This document shows, piece after piece, positions 18,701-23,882 of a stretch of DNA of 64,000 nucleotides. Every line of letters starts with the position of its first letter. Position 1 is the stretch's first letter. Position numbers and translations under genes: made by a program. This stretch comes from Variovorax sp. OK212 (lineage in GTDB: Bacteria; Pseudomonadota; Gammaproteobacteria; Burkholderiales; Burkholderiaceae_C). Where the stretch lies: contig NZ_FOLP01000015.1 in NCBI RefSeq assembly GCF_900112425.1, positions 106,124 through 170,123 on the forward strand. The letters are read 5' to 3'. The notes below the pieces were generated by a model, which did no database searches, was not told the DNA's origin, and worked only from the letters and a program-made list of their open reading frames with translations.

Positions 18701-20365
18701 GCCAACATCACGCCGGGCGACCGCAGCAGCGGTGCGGGCATCGCGGTGGCCGCGGGCGTGGGGCGCAACGGCCCCGACTTCGCGGCCTTTGCTGCGCGCT
18801 ACCTCGACCCCGCCAACCTCGCGGCCGGCGGGCAGGCGCTGGCCGAGCAGCCCGGCAAGGCCGTGACGACCTACGGCGACCGGCTCACGCTGGCGCTGTG
18901 GCTCAGCGGCCAGTTCGGCTACGGCGGCGACGAGGCCGGCGCGCCGGCCTACCTGACGAGCAAGCAGGCCGAGCTCGACCGCGCGCACCAGCAGTCCGCC
19001 GGCGGCGGTGTTGGCGGTGCACCGAGCCGCGACCTGGCGCGCGAGTACGGCCTGAGCAGCCAGCTGCACCTGGTCAACTGGCTCGAGGGGCGCTTCGGCG
19101 ACGGCCAGCGCAACGGCCTGGGCCTGCGCTTCGATGCGGCGTCGATGGACGCGCGCACCTTCTTCGCGGCGCTGCCGGCGGAGCAGCAGCGCGCGTTCCT
19201 GCGCCCGGTGTACTACGCCGAACTCAAGGCCGCGGGCCGCGAGTACAACGCCGTGGGCGGCCCGCGCGAAGGCAGCTACCTGCGCGGGCGCGAAGCCATC
19301 GCCACGCTGTTCCCCTCGAAGGATGCGCAGGGCAACGCGATCGACTACCAGGGCGACCTGACGATGTTCAGCAGCGCGCTGTACTACGACGACACCAAGG
19401 GCACGGGGATCGTGCAGGTCACGACGCGCCCCCGCGCGGGCGTGAAGTACCTCACCAAGGAGGAATGGATCGCTGCCGGCCGCGAGACCTACAAGACCGC
19501 GCATTACGAAGTGCAGGATGCCGGCGTGCACACCGACTTCGGCGGCGACATCCGCCTCATGGTGCCCGGCGGCCGCACGCTGGTCGGGGTGGACGGCGGC
19601 TTCGTGCCGGGCGAAGGCTCGGGCGTGCTGACGCAGGGCGCGGGCGAGATCGAGATCTTCTCGAACGGCAGCATCCTGCTGGGGCAGAGCCGCATCTTCA
19701 CGACCTTTGGCGGCAACGTGCTCGCATGGTCGGCGCAGGGCGACATCAACGCCGGGCGCGGCTCCAAGTCGACCGTGGTCTACACGCCGCAGCGCCGTGT
19801 GTACGACGGCATCGGCCTGGTGAGCCTGTCACCCAACACGCCGAACACCGGCGCGGGCATCGCGACGCTGAACCCGATCCCGGAGATCCCGCCGGGCGAC
19901 GTGGACCTGATCGCGCCGCTGGGCACGATCGACGCGGGGGAGGCGGGGATCCGGGTGTCGGGCAACGTGAACCTTGCGGCGCTGCGCGTGGTGAATGCGG
20001 AGAACATCCAGGTGAAGGGGCAGTCGGTGGGCATCCCGGTGATCGCGGCGGTGAACGTGGGGGCGCTGACCAACGCGAGCGCGGCGGCGTCGCAGGCGGC
20101 GGCGGCCGCGCAGGACGTGCTGCAGCGCGACCGCGCGGCGCAGCGCCAGGCGCTGCCGTCGGTGTTCAGCGTGCGTGTGCTGGGCTTCGGCAACGAAGGC
20201 GCGGGCGGTGGCGACAACGGCGGCAGCGCCCCCGGGCCGCGCAGCCCGGAGATGCGCAGCGGCTACGACGCGAACAGCCCGGTGCAGGTGCTCGGGCGCG
20301 GGCAGCTCGCCAGCGCGCAGAAGGCCAGGCTCACGGCACAGGAGCAGCGCCTGCTCGCCGAGTGA
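6713..20365 (+). CDS. giant filamentous haemagglutinin family exoprotein 1 (about 4550 aa)
   Basis: ATG 6713 is chosen over an upstream in-frame start at 6665 because it begins a clean signal peptide (VAHAVVIALATAGLAGHAQA, cleavage near residue 30). A haemagglutination/TPS-type N-terminal domain follows (about 90-260, with LNWETFNVG and an NRNGIVFSG version of the usual NPNGI motif). Thousands of residues of short Gly/Asp/Asn-rich strands then predict a long right-handed beta-helix. The last roughly 900 residues resemble the DUF3739 haemagglutinin C-terminal region (YLRGRE, DTDFGGD-like, VDLIAPLGTIDAGEAGIRVS, SVFSVRVLGFGN). I see only two cysteines, C2229 and C2235, conserved in the paralogue at 33696. 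Two segments (9789-10230 and 15714-16150) carry repeated PAGTxL-type motifs. No TpsB partner gene is present; a T2SS operon starts 171 bp downstream. The 205-bp leader (6508-6712) holds the likely ECF-dependent promoter. Probably a surface or secreted adhesin. Confidence 0.85.
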   Translation: MSNKTFRHAPVAHAVVIALATAGLAGHAQAQRAFSAAWMAQKNMAQGTAAATGYLPNGTPASLLTNPQAQQQRANEQLQRSIGNLTLAAQAIAAQQAAQAAAREAALKNPSSVPDGLAEGGLRIDTNSLTAGWANANVPVQSQQADGRTNVAIQQTGDKAVLNWETFNVGKNTTVKFDQQPSWAVLNRVNDPNARPSQIRGQIQADGTVMIVNRNGIVFSGSSQVDTRNLLASAVGMTDAQFKRGIYSQALGTGFVPTLANDLNVTPSTSSNGKATGDVVVEAGARIATRAPQTVTEGGGYVLLAGRETHNRGTIVTPSGQTMLAAGDSFVIRKGVGTDSNQQSSTRGNEVTVARVADSTAGRVSNAGLIQALTGDITLAGHTVEQSGVLLSSTSVNTRGTVHLSATGDADARVTLAPGSVSAVLLDNSSATALDVQRDALIKDSASLSDGAYNRRDQSLVQIASSGNVEFLSDSMTLATGGQVNVNAVRRIQVADRAAIDVAGAVGVSVAMASNNVEINVQGNEQRDAPGNRDSKNLNNANLWIDRRTLVRVAAGTNGYTTDRWYTGGGLLEVSGYLNTGGHGIGEWAASGGTVAFGGGEVVTQAGSAINVSGGTLDVQTGMLKQSWLKGNDGRLYNLSSAPGDMLYTGVYKGFESEHQRWGKNTTDYFYNPLIGARERLESGYTVGRDAGRVIVGTKSAVLEGDIEATVFQGDRQRNAPDAAFDSYRQAQTAAPRSGQLLIGQLQPMFSIDTGMLRDNPTALVERIDIGTVQRIAQDLKLEDALPDALKGKLQIDAGWLNRQQLGGFKAYAQGGITVDADVVLANGGSIALHATQVDVKANLGARGGSIALGDTVNRLLPGSIVNWAEQPIGNSLLEGYTRRVDVAGGVALDTHGLWTNLRNNPADIGGLPYMNGGSVTIASTGDVRLHAGTVIDTSSGAAMMADGSLQGGRGGNITLRSNQNGNTGGGAGTLLLEGELRGHGVKGGGTLTIDTGIGVAIGGGLLANPGRLAAGESVPVHLTLAEAFTIPAGTVLPQDFTYVSNVVPAGEALKIMPVFTVSRPYKLPAAWVVPQATVAWEYVFVSSKSGSIYASGNTIPAGTELVEISGKMAPGYVVPAAAFPNGMPVSDYNATVAAGTPFVRDLVLGEGTLLLAGNRLPIDVAVKPLLVLDDSVFRSGFSRYAISAQQGMQVAAGAKVDVAMPLLRADPAAARATATGADPSAVLQRWLPPVWQEDPLKGVLTQRAGADLSLSAGSVYSQAPLVVGQGATLSVDPGRSLTLTGNGQITIDGTLNAWGGRIGVLPGAFGTGNDVGHPAGSANATSIWIGSGAVLDAAGRADTATDSKGRVYGDVGSGGRIEIGAAYKADAGQVDAADAFVVIRPGARLDASGSAARLDLPGRGTLDVAGDGGLISLASYRGLFLDGDMRAAAGGAGAAGGTLALTLETPNYGPVDKLSLKGINVDDAVRVARELVLAQVQGDSGLSAGLKVGDREAALAYGTARVGVDRIAAGGFGNLSLLANGLVSFDGDIDLRMGQSLRLTASAFGLAANPANAAPTSQVRLAAPYIRLAGSTRGQDENYIMPNPVRGSKNSGSGGGMLGLPLVAEGARLQLDAQLIDIAGQVNTGARGAIVQNAGDPLTVERLAFRQIVMRSDGDLRLSQAAQFYTPGSLTLAASQIYPAMNDSGVFVVGERGSFDKYGTLLREFDPARSLNIERIDPSAPLPAQPYSAFGRLSFSSAVVNQGGVVRAPLGEIELGAVAGSGPTGEVNLLPGGVTSVSAKGLAMPYGGTLDGLSYLYDGKDVVWKGAGNGPAVTLSAHVVNVREGAVLDLSGGGELTGTAFLPGRGGSTDARLNPLVQTTARGSFTLPGLATNPVYAIVPGAQAGHAPLVNEHGAGDPALGRQITIGAGVPGLPPGTYTLLPSTFALLPGAFRVELNGLAPNLPPSGVTVPMRNGSYAAAAQFSVTNTGIRDALPTQVFLTPADTLRSYSQYNETSYADFAIAQAERYGVPRPLLERDAKMLRFNFAQPGRPGALAANADAPALRFAGVADYTAAAGSYGGTALVDGNYSPNIEVLADGAVRTPGFTGVSVAASALNAIAAPRLAIGGMPSVLYVDYLGSSQGANIANFLSGAGNIVLREGAVLKAGEVYLVTNVKAGGIVVEQGAGINTLGRGKAAWDSRDGFVFAPGTYSVLAVSNGWLDLLAPAFSADETRGAGRIDIGACATGSLCQGVTRLYSEGTIAASTDQSFELRDAARYGTRNLVLSVGGINVGSEAALAAAAARHALAPGLTLNQGILERLLRGDTASGAPALENLVLTARDAVNFHDSIELSTIDPLTGRSSLERLVLGTPAIYGAGNADTLARIRTGILVWNGATTAPGLVAAGGAGTGSGRLQIDADQIEFGYGPNSRPDTVHSVDRLVLGFGEVVLNARERVTANHTGSLSVYQSQGAWDDALKGFAFSGGNLRIQTPLFTGQAGSVNKIKAGGDIAVSAPAGMAAPALSGKALTDALGAEIGLDAGGNLTLDTRIALPSGKLTASAARDLQLADGAQLDLAGRKIGFFDVAKYSWGGDVVLESRAGDVRQSAGSRIDMSADHNRAGKLTVLALGEGAGTVDLRGAIAGASSGQYDAGGTLVPYAAGGADIRSQHIEDFTGLNRRLGEGGVFGSRSFQLKQGDLVLGDELKAREINVSVDGGRLAVNGTVDASGDQAGSIRLAARDGVTLGGAALLDAHSRVLRVDSYGQVIEAPNRAVIEIDAGQGRLVLQDGARMDVRAGTGGTAQALGTVELSAQRVGGERGNDIAIDASGKVQIDGARAITVNGFWTYNDADAGTDLAADGRPYQVVNQAYLDRKHADSLAFMGNVLANGNLMNTRLAGLRAYGDAFHLRPGVSIVSATPDGDLHVDGDIDLSGYRYASVNPRTQQTGVYGSGEPGALVLRAGGNLNVYGSITDGFDTSVLPATPSDQGWVLVKGRVPWGGDVVVPRGGLVELAEGTFFQPGRTLNFDLPMQPMNLKAGTVLATTATLSANLVLPAGTVLGGAVRDASGHVLHAAGAVLAQAVTLPAGTKLDAGNRLPGDTRVAAMTWPAGVPLPFPPGIINDTGGLNYPVNGVQLAGSLMLRKGAVVPAETMVVLPDGVTSVNLRPADADGNQGRNFALAPMLAPGSGSWSMRLVAGADIRAADTRALRPRDANGQLLLADTHYGMGGELMLQLPTPGVAGQYYWMGDSLIQIGYAPGKLIDLDEWGGEEAVQDINNWGVGDLVTWAPLGSAPKTRPVPATQQLFSVLRTGTGDLDLLAGGNFTMNSLYGVYTAGTQSAGVAAAYNQPRAKVDGMVLGGTGTEFEPFVDGGGKSLYRAWYPEHGGNVLLRAQGDVRGDLVGANVSTRPDAIGSLRSTGASVDVGNWLWRQGTGSAVAASEGVPTAWWINFGSYVPGATDSYATFGTAPLMVGFIGIGTLGGGNLVLEAGGDAGMLTKRADRFAVNAAHSTGLNLVVGSTGRVSADGRQLTLTGGGDLDLRIGGGLNPVPELRSYPSTDEITPRTVYSGNRSDLNSTFVNLRGALRIQAGAVGGIELRFNRADPEESRAYQVYTATSSTAGGGPVLVPGDSGVRIDTRGDLVLGGVADAGRVAQPNNGVPFTANGVPMPADGYSWFSLWTPGSAIDLFSAGGNLTPSNSTTGDLSHANIQASDGRFLMPSVLRAVAASGSIYYGNSATGQLDSSNKPVQSPVGVMLAPSPVGPQYAKAGVGQLELLAADSIYAGGYGVTQSGADPTALPNPFNAGFSGSMAPTWYGTQKLSNINPDALAPTVFLENLTLREGAQLYPLFSFTPPTASGYAVVGQQPARFYASEGDVIGVRTGAIITRGTGAIGNLPTWYEGGGPVAIRAGRDIVNSGTGLGKSEPVPIEGTGWGTQAYNGNPSAPLKPVPLSGGGARGNLIVHNNPDDVSVVQAGRDVRYSTFYVAGPGVLEVTAGRDVYMADRAELKSIGPVANITPGDRSSGAGIAVAAGVGRNGPDFAAFAARYLDPANLAAGGQALAEQPGKAVTTYGDRLTLALWLSGQFGYGGDEAGAPAYLTSKQAELDRAHQQSAGGGVGGAPSRDLAREYGLSSQLHLVNWLEGRFGDGQRNGLGLRFDAASMDARTFFAALPAEQQRAFLRPVYYAELKAAGREYNAVGGPREGSYLRGREAIATLFPSKDAQGNAIDYQGDLTMFSSALYYDDTKGTGIVQVTTRPRAGVKYLTKEEWIAAGRETYKTAHYEVQDAGVHTDFGGDIRLMVPGGRTLVGVDGGFVPGEGSGVLTQGAGEIEIFSNGSILLGQSRIFTTFGGNVLAWSAQGDINAGRGSKSTVVYTPQRRVYDGIGLVSLSPNTPNTGAGIATLNPIPEIPPGDVDLIAPLGTIDAGEAGIRVSGNVNLAALRVVNAENIQVKGQSVGIPVIAAVNVGALTNASAAASQAAAAAQDVLQRDRAAQRQALPSVFSVRVLGFGNEGAGGGDNGGSAPGPRSPEMRSGYDANSPVQVLGRGQLASAQKARLTAQEQRLLAE

Positions 20366-20372
20366 ACGAAGG

Positions 20373-20419
20373 ACGAACCGGCGCGGCGCATGACGCTTGC
20401 ATGACGCCCGCCGGTTCGT
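20373..20419 (+). terminator. strong hairpin after exoprotein 1
   Basis: Perfect 11-bp arms (20373-20383 and 20409-20419) enclose a 25-base loop that has a further short GGCG/CGCC stem. No T-run follows directly, so factor-independent termination is uncertain. The loop contains ATGAC-GCTTGC-ATGAC, the reverse complement of the GTCAT-GCAAGC-GTCAC element found before STN gene 2. It is the only obvious structure in the 171 bp between the giant gene and gspG. Confidence 0.45.
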
Positions 20420-20536
20420 GACGCAGCGCGAGAACTCCCGAGGATTTTCAATCGGACTGACACGCGCCGCTGCCACGATCGCCGGACTGACCCGCCTTCG
20501 ATGTCCTTTGTGTCTTCTGTTCTGGGGAGTGGAGAA

Positions 20537-20986
20537 ATGGCCGCACGTTCAGCCCGTTGCCGCGCACGCCGGCACCCCGTGCGCCCGCGCGGCTTCACCC
20601 TCATCGAGCTGATGGTGGTGCTGGTCATCATCGGCGTGCTGGCGGCGCTCATCGTGCCCAGCCTGATGGACCGGCCCGACCAGGCGCGCGCCACCGCGGC
20701 GCGCCAGGACGTGGCCGCGATCATGCAGGCGCTGAAGCTCTACCGGCTGGACAACGGCGCCTACCCGAGCTCGACGCAAGGCCTGCAGTCGCTGGTGGCC
20801 AAGCCTACGGCGGGCAAGGTTCCCGCCAACTGGCGCACCTACCTGGAACGCCTGCCTTCGGACCCCTGGGGCAACGCCTACCAGTACCTGAACCCCGGCA
20901 CGCACGGCGAGATCGACGTGTTCTCGCTGGGCGCCGACGGCGAGCCCGGCGGCGAGCAGGCCAATGCCGACGTCGGATCCTGGTAG
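20537..20986 (+). CDS. gspG: T2SS major pseudopilin GspG
   Basis: ATG 20537 is preceded by GGGGAGTGGAG (20523-20533); a longer in-frame start at 20501 lacks such a site. The 149-residue product has a class III prepilin leader cut after Gly19 (RPRG/FTLIELMVVLVIIGVL), Phe at +1 and Glu24 at +5, then the GspG-type C-terminus with NGAYPSSTQGLQSLV, SDPWGNAYQYL and a Gly/Asp-rich SLGADGEPGG loop that in GspG binds calcium. It polymerises into the periplasmic pseudopilus that drives substrate through the secretin. First gene of T2SS block 1; it needs a prepilin peptidase, which is not encoded in the window. Confidence 0.95.
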   Translation: MAARSARCRARRHPVRPRGFTLIELMVVLVIIGVLAALIVPSLMDRPDQARATAARQDVAAIMQALKLYRLDNGAYPSSTQGLQSLVAKPTAGKVPANWRTYLERLPSDPWGNAYQYLNPGTHGEIDVFSLGADGEPGGEQANADVGSW

Positions 20987-20992
20987 CGGAGC

Positions 20993-22099
20993 GTGCACAC
21001 CACACCGGCCAGGGGGGTGCCAGCGCTTGTGCACGGGCATGCGCACGGGCACGCGCATGCGCACGGGCACGGGCACGTGCATGCGTGCGCGCGCCAGCAG
21101 GGCATGGCGGTGGTGAGCGCGCTGCTCATCGTCGCGGTGATCGCCATCCTCGCGGCCAGCCTGCTGGGCCGGCAGTCGGCCTTCATCCGGACCACGCAGG
21201 GCGACCAGGCGCGCGCGCAGGCGCGCTGGCTGCTGCGCGGCGAACTCGGCCAGGCGCAGCGCACGCTGCGCGCCGAGGCCGTGCGCGAGCCCACCACGCG
21301 GCTGGACGGCGCCTGGCACCAGCCGTTCACGCGCGCGGCCAGCGGGCAGGTCGCGGTGGAAGGCGGGCGGCTGGTCAGCGAGATCGCGGACGAGCAGGCC
21401 AGGTTCAACCTGCGCAACCTGGCGGACCGCGGCTACCTCGACCCGGCCGAGGTCGAGGTGTTCATGCGGCTGTGCGCGCTGGCCGGCGTGCCGCAGCCGG
21501 CGGCGCGCGCGGTCGTGCGGCGCGTGGTGCTGAGCCTGGGCGATGCGCAAAGCGAGGCCAGCGCACCTACCGCGCCCGCCGCGCCCGTCGTGGCCACCGA
21601 CGCGCTGCCCGGCACGGTGCGCGAACGCGCCGCCAGGCTCGCCGAAAGCATGGGCCTGCCCGCCGAACTGCCGCGCACCGCGCAGGCGCCGCGGCTGCGC
21701 GCGCTCGAAGACCTGCTGGCCGTGCCCGGTGTCGATGCCGCCCAGCTCGCGCGGCTCGCCCCCTTCGTGACCGTGCTGCCCGAGCGCACCTGGATCAATG
21801 CGAACACGGCGAGCGCCGAGGTCGTCGCCTCCGGCGTGGCAGGGCTGTCGCTGGACAACGCCCGCGCCTTGCTCGCGGCGCGCGACCGCGGCCAGTGGTT
21901 CGTCAACCGCGGCGACTTCGCCAACCGCCTGCGCATGCCGGGCCTGGACACCGCCGAAGTGCGCATGGGCGTCACCAGCAACTGGTTTCGCGTGTCGAGC
22001 GTGCTGGACACCGCGCGCACGCGCTTCGTGCAACGCGCCTTGCTGCATGACGACAAGGGCTCGCTGCCGCGCGTGGTGTGGCTGCGGGAGGGGGTTTGA
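20993..22099 (+). CDS. gspK: T2SS minor pseudopilin GspK with His-rich leader
   Basis: The 368-residue frame opens with GTG at 20993, 6 bp after gspG. The prepilin-like segment is RQQG/MAVVSALLIVAVIAILAAS (Gly37), lacking the +5 Glu as is normal for GspK. The body shows GspK blocks: LVSEIADEQARFNLRNL and the SAM-like domain with TWINANTASAEVV and a GQWFVNRGDF segment. GspK caps the pseudopilus tip together with GspI and GspJ. Before the leader lies HGHAHGHAHAHGHGHVHA, coded by a short GC-rich repeat (21032-21082). GTG at 21029 or at 21077 are alternative starts; 21077 would give a normal short leader (MHACARQQG) and leave most of the His-rich stretch untranslated. The stop overlaps the gspL start by 4 bp. 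Confidence 0.85.
   Translation: MHTTPARGVPALVHGHAHGHAHAHGHGHVHACARQQGMAVVSALLIVAVIAILAASLLGRQSAFIRTTQGDQARAQARWLLRGELGQAQRTLRAEAVREPTTRLDGAWHQPFTRAASGQVAVEGGRLVSEIADEQARFNLRNLADRGYLDPAEVEVFMRLCALAGVPQPAARAVVRRVVLSLGDAQSEASAPTAPAAPVVATDALPGTVRERAARLAESMGLPAELPRTAQAPRLRALEDLLAVPGVDAAQLARLAPFVTVLPERTWINANTASAEVVASGVAGLSLDNARALLAARDRGQWFVNRGDFANRLRMPGLDTAEVRMGVTSNWFRVSSVLDTARTRFVQRALLHDDKGSLPRVVWLREGV
21032..21082 (+). repeat. GC-rich CAC/CAT short repeat coding alternating His
   Basis: A run of near-tandem six-base units of the form GGGCAC, GCGCAT and GCGCAC encodes alternating His with Gly or Ala at the front of gspK. Such a tract is prone to slippage. Gain or loss of whole six-base units would change the leader length without breaking frame. 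Confidence 0.7.
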
Positions 22100-23289
22100 A
22101 GGCCGGCCTGCTGCGGCTGCAGCTGCCGCCCTGGCCCGGCCGTGCGGACGCGCACGTCGCGCTGCGCTGCGGCTGGCGCCTGCCCGACGGCACATGGGGC
22201 GACGGCGGCATGCTGGCGCTGGGCGACGTGGCGCGCAAGTTTCGCGCGAAGCGGCTGGAGGCCTGCCTGCATCCGGGCGACGTGCCCATGGCCGCGTTCA
22301 CGCTGCCGCCGCTGGCGGGGCGGCGCCTGCGCGCGGCCGTGCAGGGCGCCATCGAGCCGTGCGCGCTGCAGCCGCTGGACCGGCTCGTGACCGCCTTCGG
22401 GCCGCGTGCCGAAGACGGCACCGTGCCCGCCGCGTGGGCCGCGCGCGACGCGGTGAGCGGCTGGCAGGCGCTGCTGCGCGCGCACGGCCTGCCGGTGCGC
22501 GCGCTGCACCTGCCCGCCGCCTTCCTGCCGTGTGTGCCCGAAGGCGCGGCGGCGTGCCGCATCGACCAATGGCTCGTGGTCCGCACCGGCAAGGACCATG
22601 GCTTCGTTCAATGGCTGCCCGAGGGCGCAGCGCCGCCCGCGGCGCTGCGGTTGATCGAAGACGGTGCCGCCGAGCGCTGGTGCGGCGAAGGCTGGAGCTG
22701 GTCGCTGCCCACGAGCGAAGCGGGAGGTGTGCTCTCCGGTGCACACAGCACCGTGCCGGTCGGCGCGCTGCTCGGCTGGGGCGCGCTGGCCATGGCCGTG
22801 GGGCTCGCCGGACTGAATCTCCATGCGAAGCAACTCGCCACGCAGGGCCAGGCGCTGAAGCGGCAGATGGCGGCGCGCGTGAAGGCGGCCTTTCCCGAGG
22901 TGCCGGTGGTCGTCGATCCGGTGCGGCAGGCGAAGCAGCAGAAAGAGGCGCTCGCGGCCGGTGCCGTGCCCGCCGCCGCGGGGCTGCTGCGGGCCGGCGC
23001 GAACCTCCTCGCGCAGGCGCAGGCGCAGGCACAGGTGCAGGTGCAGGTGCCGGCTGGCCAGGTGCAGGGGCTGCGCTACACGGCCGGTGAACTGCACATT
23101 CGCTGGCGCGACGGCGGCGCACCGGCGGCCGACGAGCGGCGCGCGCTGCAGGCACGGGCGGCCGAGCAAGGCCTTGCCGTGCAGGCCGATGCGCAGGGCC
23201 TGCGCGTGAGCATCGCGGCCGTGAATGCCGCAGATGCCGTGGACGCCGCGAAGGTCCGCAAGGCCGACGACGTGAAGGGCACGCCGTGA
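22096..23289 (+). CDS. gspL: T2SS inner-membrane platform protein GspL
   Basis: TTG 22096 is favoured: it overlaps the gspK stop (TTGA) and follows GGGAGGGGG. An in-frame GTG at 22078 is the alternative. The product (about 397 aa) has a cytoplasmic actin-like N-terminal half that in the family binds the ATPase GspE, one membrane segment near VGALLGWGALAMAVGLAGL, and a short periplasmic ferredoxin-like end (LRYTAGELHIRW, then LQADAQ-like strands). An odd low-complexity stretch of Gln-Ala and Gln-Val repeats (about 23014-23050) lies in the periplasmic stalk. GspL links the motor to GspM and the pseudopilus. Confidence 0.85.
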   Translation: MKAGLLRLQLPPWPGRADAHVALRCGWRLPDGTWGDGGMLALGDVARKFRAKRLEACLHPGDVPMAAFTLPPLAGRRLRAAVQGAIEPCALQPLDRLVTAFGPRAEDGTVPAAWAARDAVSGWQALLRAHGLPVRALHLPAAFLPCVPEGAAACRIDQWLVVRTGKDHGFVQWLPEGAAPPAALRLIEDGAAERWCGEGWSWSLPTSEAGGVLSGAHSTVPVGALLGWGALAMAVGLAGLNLHAKQLATQGQALKRQMAARVKAAFPEVPVVVDPVRQAKQQKEALAAGAVPAAAGLLRAGANLLAQAQAQAQVQVQVPAGQVQGLRYTAGELHIRWRDGGAPAADERRALQARAAEQGLAVQADAQGLRVSIAAVNAADAVDAAKVRKADDVKGTP

Positions 23290-23882
23290 GCGCCGGCCGC
23301 CTTCACTTCGTGCGCAAGCGGTGGAAGGGTCTGCACGACGCCACCGCGCGTTGGCAGGCGCTGCCCGCGCGCGACCGGCTGGCCGTGGGCGCCGCCGTCG
23401 TCGCCATGGCCTTGCTGCTGTCGTGGCTGGTGTTCGCGAGGCCGGCACTGGACAGCGTGACGCGCTGGCAGCGCGAGCTGCCCCGGTTGCGCGCGCAGTC
23501 GGCCGAACTCGACCGGCTGCTGTCGGACGTGCCCGCCGCGCGGGCGCCCGCGACTGCCAGTGCCAGCGAAGCGCCGCAGGCGGGCCTGGACCGCGCGGGG
23601 CTGCAAGGCCTCTACCGCATCGACACGCTGGTGGCCGACGCGCCGCCGGGCGCGGGCAAGCCGCCGCCCGCGAAGGCGTGGCGCATCGAGTTCAGCGAGC
23701 CGGTGCCGGCCACGCGGGTCTTTCCGTGGCTGCTGGACGTTGCCGCGCGCGCCGACCTCGAGGTGACGGGCATCGCGATCGACCGCGCGGACGCCCCCGA
23801 AACAAGCGGCGCGCAAGCGCCAGGCCGCGTGCGCGGCGTCGTGGACCTGCAGTCCACCCCTCTCTACAAGGATGGCCCGTGA
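23286..23882 (+). CDS. gspM: T2SS inner-membrane protein GspM
   Basis: The 198-residue product starts with GTG overlapping the gspL stop. It has a short basic cytoplasmic tail, one membrane segment (about 33-52, VGAAVVAMALLLSWLVFARP), a coiled coil (about 55-80) and a periplasmic ferredoxin-like domain ending in RGVVDLQSTPLY. GspM pairs with GspL to form the assembly platform. The family is poorly conserved, so the call rests on length, topology and position between gspL and gspD. No gspN is seen. Confidence 0.85.
   Translation: MSAGRLHFVRKRWKGLHDATARWQALPARDRLAVGAAVVAMALLLSWLVFARPALDSVTRWQRELPRLRAQSAELDRLLSDVPAARAPATASASEAPQAGLDRAGLQGLYRIDTLVADAPPGAGKPPPAKAWRIEFSEPVPATRVFPWLLDVAARADLEVTGIAIDRADAPETSGAQAPGRVRGVVDLQSTPLYKDGP

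Noticed and set aside
6590..19531. Uninterrupted minus-strand ORF of 4313 codons opposite exoprotein 1
   Set aside because: The product is rich in His, Arg, Ala and Gly with no domain pattern. It mirrors the third-position GC bias of the sense gene, which has a signal peptide, recognised domains and a paralogue. Long antisense frames are expected in such DNA.
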